Shown here piece after piece: positions 14,276-21,174 of a stretch of 21,174 nucleotides of DNA (positions within the stretch are counted from its first letter, which is position 1; the number at the start of each line of letters is the position of its first letter). Source of the stretch: JAGWRA01 sp035534615 (lineage in GTDB: Bacteria > Acidobacteriota > Vicinamibacteria > Vicinamibacterales > CAVVIG01); NCBI GenBank assembly GCA_035534615.1, contig DATLRO010000039.1, forward strand, positions 1 through 21,174. The letters are read 5' to 3'. Under the pieces are notes generated by a model. It was not told where the DNA came from. It did not search any database and saw only the letters and a program-made list of their open reading frames with translations. Position numbers and translations under genes: made by a program.

Positions 14276-16306
14276 ATGGAGTCCGATCCGATCGTCCCGC
14301 CCGGCGCATTGAACGAGAATCAGCAGCGCCACCTGCGCGTCAGCTGCCAGTACGTCGACAAGCTGCTCTCGGACGCCTCCGTCATCCTCGACGCCTCTGC
14401 CTCCGGCTCGCCGTTCTCCCGCTACGTCGACGATCTCACCCCGGTGCAGAAGCGCGTGTTCCGCGACTACACGCGTCGGATCCGGTCGCTGATGCTCCGG
14501 ATCCTCGAGGCCCAGGGGCTCGAGCCGGCCCCGGCCCGCGTCAGCGCGCTGTACGCCCTGCGGACGACGCTGAGCTTCGTCGAGATCGCGGCCGAGGAGC
14601 TGAAGCCGCGCTACATGCGCGGATACGGGGCGGTGCCGGAGGCGGCCGAGCCCTGGCTGAACGGCCTCGTGGTCGAGCTGCAGGGCGTGATCCGGCAGCT
14701 GGACGCGTACCTGGCCCGGGGCGCGGCCGGCGATCTGCCGGCGCGGATCGCGCGGCTGAGCGGAGGGGGAGACGAGGTCGCGGCGCTGGCAGCGCTCGAT
14801 CGGATCATCGGCACCCACGGACTCGTGGAATTCCGGCCCGCGCTCGGCATCATCCTGGACCGGCTGGAGGACCGCCGCTTCGAGGTCGCCGTGTTCGGGC
14901 GCGTGAGCACGGGGAAGTCGTCGCTCCTGAACCACGTGCTCGGAACCGGACGGCTGCCGATCGGCGTGACGCCGATCACCGCGGTGCCGACCCGGATCCA
15001 GTTCGGCCCGGTCGAGCGTCTCAGCGTCTGGTTCGCCGAGCGGGCGATGGAGCAGGCGGAGCCGGCGCGGATCGGCGAGTTCATCACGGAAACGGCCAAC
15101 CCGGGGAACGCGAAGCACGTCACCCGGATCGTCCTCGAACTGCCGTCGCCGCGGCTGCAGGACGGCGTCGTGCTGGTCGATACGCCCGGGCTCGGCTCGC
15201 TGGCGACCGACGGCGCGGCGGAGACGCTCGCGTACCTGCCGCGCTGCGACCACGGCGTGGTGCTCTTCGATGCCGCCAGCGCCATGACACCGGAGGATCT
15301 GGGCACGGTGCGGCGGCTGCTCGAGGCCGGCATCCCGGTCTCGGTGCTGCTCAGCAAGGCGGACCTGCTCACACCGGACGACCTCGATCGCATGACGCGC
15401 TACGTCGACGAGCGGCTGCGCGCCGAATTCGGCAGCGCGCCGCCGGTGCGGCCGATCAGCGTCGCGGCCGACCGGGCCGCGCTGCTGGACGGGTGGCTGC
15501 GCGAGGATCTCCTCCCGCTGTTCGAGCGGCATCGTGATCTGGCGCAGCAGTCGCTGTCGCGGAAGATCGGCGTGCTGCGCGAGAACGTGGCGGCCACGCT
15601 GCAGGCGATGCTGGACCGCGCCGGGCGGACGCCGTCCCCGGCACGCCGATCGACGACCACGCCCGACGGGCCGCTGCGGGCGACGGCCGGCGAGTTCGAG
15701 CGGGTCCGGAGCGAGTGCGAGATCGAGTGCGAGTCGTTGCGGCACCTGGGCCAGCCGGCGTTCGCCCTGGCGGCGCGGATCGCCGTGGAGGGGCGCGCGG
15801 CCACGATCGCGGACAGCCTTCGTTCGGCGCTCGAGACGGTCAGCGGGGAACGCGCGGCCCGGATCCAACAGGCGCTGAGCGCGCTGACGGAACGGGCGGC
15901 GGCGACGCTGGCCGACGCGGCCCGCGTCCTGGACCTGCCGGTGCCGGAGGTGGACGAGGACGTCATTACGAGCCTGCGGGAGCGGCCGCGATTCGCGCCG
16001 CCGACGCTGCCGACGGAACCGCGCCTGACCGGCCTGCGCATCGCGGGAGACGGGGTGGCCCGCTGGCGGGTGACCCGCTGGCTGCGGGGGCACGCCGCGG
16101 ACGACGTGCAGGCGCGGCTGGAGGCGCACGCCGCGGTGCTCCGGGACTGGAGCCTCCACGCGCTCGGACGCATTCGCGGCTGGTACAGCGCGCACGCGGA
16201 AGGCTTCCGCGCGCAGCTGGAACCGGCGGAGCAGGCCGGCGCGCCGGAGACCCGGGCCGCCCTCCGCCGGGATCTCGACGAACTGCAGCAGCACGCGCCG
16301 GCCTGA
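14276..16306 (+). CDS. Dynamin-family large GTPase, first of a tandem pair
   Basis: A 676-residue GTPase of the bacterial dynamin-like group, proteins that remodel or tether membranes using GTP. An N-terminal helical region of about 200 residues precedes the G domain. G1 is GRVSTGKS with K214, G2 lies in TPITAVPTRI, G3 is DTPG at 302-305 and G4 is SKAD at 360-363. The first G4 residue is serine instead of asparagine or threonine, which may alter nucleotide affinity. The C-terminal part (about 420-676) is helical with long alanine/arginine-rich coiled-coil-like stretches and a basic patch (WRVTRWLRG). I see no clear membrane-spanning or paddle segment. The ATG is supported by GGAAGGGG nine bases upstream. 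It starts 19 bases after crcB and ends 39 bases before the second GTPase, so all three are probably one operon. Confidence 0.85.
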   Translation: MESDPIVPPGALNENQQRHLRVSCQYVDKLLSDASVILDASASGSPFSRYVDDLTPVQKRVFRDYTRRIRSLMLRILEAQGLEPAPARVSALYALRTTLSFVEIAAEELKPRYMRGYGAVPEAAEPWLNGLVVELQGVIRQLDAYLARGAAGDLPARIARLSGGGDEVAALAALDRIIGTHGLVEFRPALGIILDRLEDRRFEVAVFGRVSTGKSSLLNHVLGTGRLPIGVTPITAVPTRIQFGPVERLSVWFAERAMEQAEPARIGEFITETANPGNAKHVTRIVLELPSPRLQDGVVLVDTPGLGSLATDGAAETLAYLPRCDHGVVLFDAASAMTPEDLGTVRRLLEAGIPVSVLLSKADLLTPDDLDRMTRYVDERLRAEFGSAPPVRPISVAADRAALLDGWLREDLLPLFERHRDLAQQSLSRKIGVLRENVAATLQAMLDRAGRTPSPARRSTTTPDGPLRATAGEFERVRSECEIECESLRHLGQPAFALAARIAVEGRAATIADSLRSALETVSGERAARIQQALSALTERAAATLADAARVLDLPVPEVDEDVITSLRERPRFAPPTLPTEPRLTGLRIAGDGVARWRVTRWLRGHAADDVQARLEAHAAVLRDWSLHALGRIRGWYSAHAEGFRAQLEPAEQAGAPETRAALRRDLDELQQHAPA

Positions 16307-16345
16307 GCGCCAGGCGGGCCGGGTCCACCCGGCGCAGGAACCGCG

Positions 16346-18076
16346 ATGAGCAGCGATACGTTCCAGCCGGCCGGCGCCGGCCTCGTCGCGCCGGAGTTCG
16401 ACGCGATGGCGCGGATGGCTGCCGGACTCGGGGCGGCGCCGGTGGCGGCCGATGCCCGGCAGGTGGTCGACCGCCTGCAGGCGGGACGCCTGCACGTGGC
16501 GTGCGTCGGACAGTTCAAGCGCGGCAAGTCGACGCTGCTCAATGCGCTCGTCGGCGAGGCGATCCTGCCGGCCGGCGTCCCGCCGGTCACGTCGACCGTG
16601 ACCGTCCTGCGCTACGGCGCCGAACGGGGCGCGACCGTGCACTTTGCCGACGGCACGGCGCGGCCGATCCGCGCGAGCGACATCGGCGCGTACGTGTCGG
16701 AAGGGCAGAACCCCGAGAACGCGAAAGGGGTGGATCTCGTCGACGTGTGCCTGCCCAGCCGGCTGCTCGAGACCGGGCTGTGCCTGATCGACACGCCGGG
16801 CGTCGGGTCGGTGCTGGCGGGCAACACGGCGGTGACCCGCGCCTTCATCCCGCACATCGACGCCGCGCTGGTCGTGATGGGCGGCGATCCCCCGATCTCC
16901 GGCGAGGAGCTGTCGCTGGTCGTCGAGATCGCCGCACAGGTCGACCGGCTGATCTTCGTCCTGAACAAGGCCGACCGATTGAGCGAGGCCGACCGCGGCG
17001 AAGCGGCGCGCTTCACGACGCGCGTGCTCGCGGAGCGCCTCGGCCGGGCGCCGGATCCCCTGATCGAGGTCAGCGCGACCGGACGGCTGGCGGGGGAGAC
17101 GGCCTTCGAGTGGCCGGCGCTCGAGCGGGCGCTGGCGGTGCTGGTGGAGGAGGCCGCCGGCGTGCTGGAACAGGTCCGCGCGCGCGCGTCCCGGCGGCTG
17201 GTCCGCCGGCTGCTCGCGGAAGTCGATGAGCATGAGGCGGCGCTGCGGCGGCCGATCGACGAGTCGGCCCGGCGCCTCGACGCGATCCGCCGGTGGATTG
17301 ACGAGGCCGACCGCGCCGTCAGGGACCTCGGGCAACTGTTGGCGGTGCGGCAGCAGGAGCTGGCGCGGACGTTCGAGGCGGCCCGTGCATCGTTCGTGGC
17401 CGGGGCGGCGGGCGCGGGTCGGGATCGGGTGGCGGCCGCGCTCGCGCGCCTCACCGGCCGCGCCGGCCGGCGGCGCGCGGACGGGATGCGCGAGGCGGGC
17501 GTCGTCGCGCGCGCGCTGGTGGGCGACTGGCTCGATCGGATCGAACCGGACGCCGCGCGCGTGTACCGCGAGGCCATCGGGCGGTTCGTGCAGCTGGCCA
17601 ACGACCTGTCCTCCCGGCTGGCGCGGACCGGTGCGGCCGGCAGCCCGGAGCTTTCCAGCCCCTTCGAGCCGGACGAAGGGTTCAGCGTCCGGCGGGGCTT
17701 CTACTTCACCGGTATCATGCAGTTGACCAGCCCCGGACCGCTGGGGTGGCTGCTCGACGTGACGCTGCCGGGACGCTGGCGCCAGCCGGCAGTCCGGCGC
17801 GACGTCCTCCGCTATTTCGCGCGGCTGCTCGACAGCAACAGCCGTCGCGTGGCCGCCGATCTGGACGAACGCGTGCTCGAAAGCCGGCGCCGGCTGGAGG
17901 CCGAGCTGCGCGCGCGGCTGTCCGAGCAGCTCGCCGTTGCCGAGCGGGCCCTGGTGCGGGCCCGCGAACAACGCGCCGGCGGCGAAGAGGCGGTGCGCGC
18001 CGAGCTGCGGCGGCTCGAGACCCTCCGGCAGGAGCTGGCGGCGATCGCGGCCGCCGCGGGGGCCGGCGCCGTCTGA
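16346..18076 (+). CDS. Dynamin-family GTPase, second of a tandem pair
   Basis: A 576-residue dynamin-like GTPase with the G domain close to the N-terminus: G1 GQFKRGKS (55-62, K61), G2 in PPVTSTVTVLRYG, G3 DTPG (149-152) and a canonical G4 NKAD (207-210). Helical stalk sequence follows from about 280. Residues 451-475 (GFYFTGIMQLTSP, then GPLGWLLDVTLPG) are hydrophobic and glycine-rich between helical regions, a good candidate for the membrane-inserting paddle. The last 80 residues are coiled-coil-like. AGGA seven bases upstream supports the ATG. Bacterial dynamins often occur as side-by-side pairs that assemble together; here one partner has a canonical G4 and a paddle and the other has neither, suggesting a division of labour. 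That is inference. Confidence 0.87.
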   Translation: MSSDTFQPAGAGLVAPEFDAMARMAAGLGAAPVAADARQVVDRLQAGRLHVACVGQFKRGKSTLLNALVGEAILPAGVPPVTSTVTVLRYGAERGATVHFADGTARPIRASDIGAYVSEGQNPENAKGVDLVDVCLPSRLLETGLCLIDTPGVGSVLAGNTAVTRAFIPHIDAALVVMGGDPPISGEELSLVVEIAAQVDRLIFVLNKADRLSEADRGEAARFTTRVLAERLGRAPDPLIEVSATGRLAGETAFEWPALERALAVLVEEAAGVLEQVRARASRRLVRRLLAEVDEHEAALRRPIDESARRLDAIRRWIDEADRAVRDLGQLLAVRQQELARTFEAARASFVAGAAGAGRDRVAAALARLTGRAGRRRADGMREAGVVARALVGDWLDRIEPDAARVYREAIGRFVQLANDLSSRLARTGAAGSPELSSPFEPDEGFSVRRGFYFTGIMQLTSPGPLGWLLDVTLPGRWRQPAVRRDVLRYFARLLDSNSRRVAADLDERVLESRRRLEAELRARLSEQLAVAERALVRAREQRAGGEEAVRAELRRLETLRQELAAIAAAAGAGAV

Positions 18077-18118
18077 GTGGGGCGCGACGGTTCCACGAGT
18101 CAAGGAGCGGGGGAGCCT

Positions 18119-18679
18119 GTGGATCTCGTCGGGCGTGACGCGCTGCTGCGGGAGATGGCCGCGCACCTGACGCTCGGCCGGAGCGTGCTGCTGTTCGGGC
18201 CGGAAGGGGTCGGCAAGACGGCGGTGATCCAGGCGGGCGCGGTCCCCGGCCTCACGATCGTGGATCCGTTCGAGCACGTGAGCACGGTCGCCGCCTTCCG
18301 GATCCGTCGCGCCATGGACCGCGGCGCCGTCTTTCTGGCGGCCGCCCGCACCACCGACCGGCGCGTGCTCGGTCACGTCGGGCGCGTGCTGTGGCGGATG
18401 CGGACGATGCGCGTGATGCCCCTCACCGCGGCCGAGATTCGCCTCGTCATCGAGCGTCAGCTGGCGCGCGCGCAGATCGAAACCGGCACGCTGCCGCCCG
18501 GCTGGCTGAACGCCGCCGCCGCGGAAGCGGCCGGCCTGCCGGGACAGGCGATCCTGCTGGTCGGCGCCGCCGCGCGGCGCTGGCGGGCGACCGGCGCGTG
18601 GCCGCCGCCGGGATTCGCCCTGGCCGTGGCACGGGACGAGGCCTGGCGCGGACCGAGTCAACCCTTTCGCGGCCGATGA
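18119..18679 (+). CDS. Compact AAA-like P-loop ATPase, unknown role
   Basis: A 186-residue protein starting DLVGRDALLREM, a typical AAA N-terminal pattern, then Walker A GPEGVGKT (27-34, K33). A hydrophobic strand with acidic residues, LTIVDPFEHV (45-54), may be Walker B but comes only 15 residues after Walker A, where 50-80 is usual. VFLAAARTTDRR (70-81) resembles a sensor-1 strand, and MPLTAAEIRLVIERQL with the following helices resembles a lid. So the ATPase fold looks shortened. I do not recognise a family. GTG at 18119 is chosen for its match to the AAA start; GGAG motifs lie 3 and 11 bases upstream. A GTG at 18077, directly after the previous stop, is an alternative. It follows the dynamin pair by about 40 bases and overlaps the opposite-strand gene by 22 bases at its end. 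Confidence 0.75.
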   Translation: MDLVGRDALLREMAAHLTLGRSVLLFGPEGVGKTAVIQAGAVPGLTIVDPFEHVSTVAAFRIRRAMDRGAVFLAAARTTDRRVLGHVGRVLWRMRTMRVMPLTAAEIRLVIERQLARAQIETGTLPPGWLNAAAAEAAGLPGQAILLVGAAARRWRATGAWPPPGFALAVARDEAWRGPSQPFRGR

Positions 18680-19074
18680 GGGGATCCGTCCGGCCGGCGA
18701 GGGTCCCGCTGTGCGGCGCGGGCCGCTTCGGCGCGGACGATGAACGACTCGTGACCGAGGGCTCTCTCGATGGCCGCCGCTGCCTCGGGGCCGTCCCGTT
18801 CACCGAGCGCGCGCACGAGGGCTGCGGCGACGTAGGGAGACGGCCAGCGGCGATCGAGCGCCGCCAGCAGCGCCTGAACGGCGCCCGGCTCGTCGCGTGT
18901 GCCGAGAATACCGGCGGCGCGAATGACCGTCTCATCGTCCGGATGCGACAGGGCGTTGATCAGCTTGGCGGTATAGTCGCGCGCGTCGAGCGACGACAGA
19001 TCGGCGCCGCAGTGCGGACACGAGGTGACGTGCGGAGGGACCTCGCGCCAGCAGGCCGGGCAGAGCGCGATCAT
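18658..19074 (-). CDS. Zinc-ribbon/HEAT-repeat small protein
   Basis: A 138-residue protein. The first 25 residues form a zinc ribbon with C5, C8, C19 and C22 (CPAC and CPHC knuckles). From about 30 onward there are HEAT-like helical repeats (DETVIRAAGILGTRDEPGAV, PYVAAALVRALGERDG, SFIVRAEAARAAQRD), and the tail is basic. Such proteins usually act as binding scaffolds; no enzymatic role is suggested. Its ATG overlaps the lptB stop as ATGA, and no ribosome-binding site is obvious, so translation probably depends on coupling to lptB. Its end overlaps the P-loop ATPase gene tail-to-tail by 22 bases. Whether it has anything to do with lipopolysaccharide transport is unknown. Confidence 0.8.
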   Translation of the reverse strand: MIALCPACWREVPPHVTSCPHCGADLSSLDARDYTAKLINALSHPDDETVIRAAGILGTRDEPGAVQALLAALDRRWPSPYVAAALVRALGERDGPEAAAAIERALGHESFIVRAEAARAAQRDPRRPDGSPHRPRKG

Positions 19075-19832
19075 CGTGCCGGCGGCTGGACGCGGGCGGC
19101 GATCGCCGGCGGCACGTCGAATTCGTCGCCCAGGAACGCCGCCCGCGCCACGGGGCTGGAGGCGAGCGCCTGCGGGGTGCCTTCGACCAGGACGCGGCCG
19201 GCGTCGATGACGTACCCCCGGTCGATCAGCTCGAACGCATAGTACACGTTGTGATCCGAAATGAGCACGCCGATGCCGCGTGCCTTCAGGCTGCGCACGA
19301 CCTCCTGCACCTCCCTGACGTGCAGGGGATCCATGCCGGCGAACGGTTCGTCGAGCAGCACGTAGCGCGGGTCGAGCGTGAGGGCGCGGGCCACTTCGAG
19401 CTTGCGGGCTTCGCCGCCGGAAATGGCGTAGGCCCTGAGCCGCGCCGACCGGGAGAGACCGAAATCGGCCAGCAGCGCCTCGGCGCGTGCGAGCCGTTCC
19501 CGCTTCGGGATGCCCCGCTCTTCGAGCGGCAGCAGTAGATTGTCCAGCACCGACAGCCGGAGGAACACCGAACGCTCCTGGGGCAGGTAGGTCAGCCCCA
19601 GGCGGGCGCGCTCGTGCGGCGGCTTCGCGGTCAGGTCCGTCTCGTCGATCCGGATGGTGCCGCTGGTGGGATGCACGAAGCCGGCGAGCATCTGAAACGT
19701 GGTGGACTTGCCCGCGCCGTTCCGGCCGAGCAGCCCGACGATTTCACCCGCGTCGATCCGCAGCGAGACGCCGTTCACGACACGTCGTGACCCGAAGTCC
19801 CGCACGAGCTGGTGCGCGGTGAGCGTGCTCAT
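19071..19832 (-). CDS. lptB: Lipopolysaccharide export ATPase LptB
   Basis: The cytoplasmic ATPase that powers LPS extraction from the inner membrane with LptF, LptG and LptC. The product is 253 residues. Walker A is GRNGAGKS (36-43), the Q-loop segment YLPQERSVFLRLSVLDNL (82-99) is characteristic of LptB, the signature is SGGEARKLEVARAL (138-151), Walker B with the LptB hallmark is LLDEPFAGMDPLHV (159-172), and the H-loop is ISDHNV with H194. These separate it from the related LivF group. AGGGTG about eight bases upstream supports the ATG. It lies 22 bases after the DUF190-CBS gene and is overlapped by the zinc-ribbon/HEAT gene. LptA, LptC, LptF and LptG are not in the window. Confidence 0.92.
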   Translation of the reverse strand: MSTLTAHQLVRDFGSRRVVNGVSLRIDAGEIVGLLGRNGAGKSTTFQMLAGFVHPTSGTIRIDETDLTAKPPHERARLGLTYLPQERSVFLRLSVLDNLLLPLEERGIPKRERLARAEALLADFGLSRSARLRAYAISGGEARKLEVARALTLDPRYVLLDEPFAGMDPLHVREVQEVVRSLKARGIGVLISDHNVYYAFELIDRGYVIDAGRVLVEGTPQALASSPVARAAFLGDEFDVPPAIAARVQPPAR

Positions 19833-19854
19833 CAGCGAGTCACCCTGACGCGGC

Positions 19855-21141
19855 TCACGACGTCCTCATGAGGGCGCGCAGCAGTTCGGCCCGCCCGACG
19901 ACACCGACCAGCTGGTCGGCGGCATTGACGACCGGGATCCGCTTGATGTGCTGCTCGGCCGACAGGACGAGGGCGCTGCCGACCGGCATCTCCTCGCGCG
20001 CCGTCACCACGTCCGGCGACATCAGCGCTCCGGCCGTCTTGCCCCGGAGCCTCTGCAGATGACGGCGCGCCGATCCGCCGATCCGATCGATCGGCACGCG
20101 GGCCACGAACAGCTCGACGAGTCCGGGCCAGTGTTCCCGTCCCACCCTCGACATCAGATCGCTGTCTGAGATGATGCCGAGGATGTGACGGGACTCGTCG
20201 ACCACGATGACCCGCTTGTGTGGCGACGCGACCAGGTGGGTGAAGACCGTCTCGATGTCGGCGTCCGGCGGGACGGCCGCGACGTCGCGCGCCATCACGT
20301 CGCCGACCGTCGCGTGCGGCCCGGTCACGTGCGCCTCCGGATGCCACTCCGCCAGATGAACGGCCGCGAGCGTGTTGAGCACGTCCAGCCGGCCCAGCAT
20401 CCCGACCAGCCGGCCGCGCTCGTCGACGACCGGCAGGCGCTTGAGGCCGTGGTCGACCATGGTCCGGGCGGCCGCGCCCAGCGACGCGTCGGCCGACGTC
20501 GTGACGACCGTGCGCGTCATGATCTCCGAGACGCGCCGATCCGGATTTGCGAGCGCCCGGTGGAGCTGGTCGAGGAACGCCTGATCGGTCGCGCGCTGGA
20601 GACCGAGAGAGAGCTGCACGCCGCCGCGCGTCAGGAGATCGCTGTCGCTGACCATGCCGACCAGCCGCCGGTCGGCGTCGACTACCGGCACGGCCGTGAA
20701 GTCCTTGTCGAGCAGCAGGCCGAGGACCGTGGCGATCGACGTGTCCGGGGGGACGGTCACCACGTCGCGCCGCATGACCCCGGACACGGGGACATCCGGC
20801 AGGCCCTCGCGGAACGGCACGCCGGAATGGGCGACGTCGACCTCCTGCGTGACCACGAGCGCGTGGGGGGCCATCTCGACGAGCACCTCGATGAGTCGCG
20901 CGATCCGCTCGGGTCGGTCGATGACGGTCAGCACGACCGGCAGGTCGGTCGACAGCCGGACGATGCTGGCGGTGTGGATCAGACTCGAGGCCCCAAATCC
21001 GGCCACGCCGCGGACCACCGTCGCGCCCCCGCCCCCCTCCTTGCGGAACCGCTCGAGGATGGCCATGTACAACGGCTGATGATGGTACTGATCGCCTTCT
21101 CCGAGGAACACGCTCAACTGCCTGCCTTTTCCAGCGAACAT
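19855..21141 (-). CDS. DUF190 (PII-like) protein fused to four CBS domains
   Basis: A 428-residue cytoplasmic protein. Residues 1-105 form a DUF190 domain, a PII/GlnB-like fold, with LSVFLGEGDQYHHQPLY and the glycine loop ATVVRGVAGFGASSLIHT. Four CBS domains follow, about 118-170, 205-258, 278-332 and 370-426, each with a VPVVD/LPVVD/VIVVD/IPVVN strand and a G(M/I/V)(V/L/I)(S/G) turn. CBS pairs form Bateman modules that bind adenosine nucleotides, so this is probably a small-molecule or energy sensor. DUF190 genes often neighbour crcB in other genomes, and here crcB is 6-7 kb away on the other strand. GAGG about eight bases upstream supports the ATG. Only 33 bases upstream are visible, too few to see a riboswitch. 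Confidence 0.92.
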   Translation of the reverse strand: MFAGKGRQLSVFLGEGDQYHHQPLYMAILERFRKEGGGGATVVRGVAGFGASSLIHTASIVRLSTDLPVVLTVIDRPERIARLIEVLVEMAPHALVVTQEVDVAHSGVPFREGLPDVPVSGVMRRDVVTVPPDTSIATVLGLLLDKDFTAVPVVDADRRLVGMVSDSDLLTRGGVQLSLGLQRATDQAFLDQLHRALANPDRRVSEIMTRTVVTTSADASLGAAARTMVDHGLKRLPVVDERGRLVGMLGRLDVLNTLAAVHLAEWHPEAHVTGPHATVGDVMARDVAAVPPDADIETVFTHLVASPHKRVIVVDESRHILGIISDSDLMSRVGREHWPGLVELFVARVPIDRIGGSARRHLQRLRGKTAGALMSPDVVTAREEMPVGSALVLSAEQHIKRIPVVNAADQLVGVVGRAELLRALMRTS

Positions 21142-21174
21142 TCACGTACCTCACGTCGGTGCGGGCCCGATCGC

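Noticed and set aside
14192..18661. A 1489-codon open frame on the minus strand across both dynamin genes
   Set aside because: It is rich in R, P, A, H and Q with no recognisable domain, and lies antisense to genes with clear GTPase motifs. Long antisense frames are expected in GC-rich genes because stop codons are rare.
1..21174. Phage, insertion sequence, CRISPR or toxin-antitoxin content
   Set aside because: I found no integrase, transposase, regularly spaced repeats or paired small toxin/antitoxin genes; the dynamin/ATPase set has no nuclease or other defence effector beside it.

Overview
The window is GC-rich, gene-dense bacterial DNA with short gaps and no tRNA, rRNA, insertion sequence or CRISPR array that I can see. 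The host is a diderm: it encodes an outer-membrane porin, LptB of the lipopolysaccharide export machine, and Lgt. The style of the S9 peptidase, the divergent Lgt and the PstS subtype would fit Acidobacteriota (for example Vicinamibacteria) or a neighbouring phylum. That placement is an impression from sequence, not a proof.

Left end (1-2261, + strand): the 3' end of an unrecognised gene, a three-helix DUF1499 membrane protein, and a divergent lgt. They converge on the next block.

Phosphate block (2410-11217, all - strand, transcribed right to left): phoB, a PhoR-type kinase, glgC (ADP-glucose pyrophosphorylase), a porin, pstS, pstC and pstA. phoR/glgC overlap by ATGA and pstC/pstA by TGATG. 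No pstB or phoU is present. Two large stem-loops stand out: a nested hairpin in the porin leader that reaches into its ribosome-binding site, and a perfect 18-bp stem-loop between pstS and pstC. The block reads as sensing (PhoBR), outer-membrane uptake (porin), periplasmic capture (PstS) and inner-membrane transport (PstCA), with a glycogen gene embedded.

Middle (11504-13684, + strand): an exported S9-family prolyl-oligopeptidase-like enzyme. A short-loop G-quadruplex motif lies in the gap that separates it from phoB.

Fluoride/dynamin block (13658-18679, + strand): a sigma70-like promoter, a clear fluoride (crcB-type) riboswitch aptamer, a leader with mutually exclusive pairings, crcB (fluoride channel), two tandem dynamin-family GTPases of unlike architecture, and a very compact P-loop ATPase. 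Gaps between these genes are about 20-40 bases, so the GTPases may sit on the fluoride-controlled transcript. This is the most interesting part of the window.

Right end (18658-21141, - strand): a DUF190 (PII-like) protein fused to four CBS domains, then lptB, then a small zinc-ribbon/HEAT-repeat protein that overlaps lptB by ATGA and overlaps the ATPase gene tail-to-tail.
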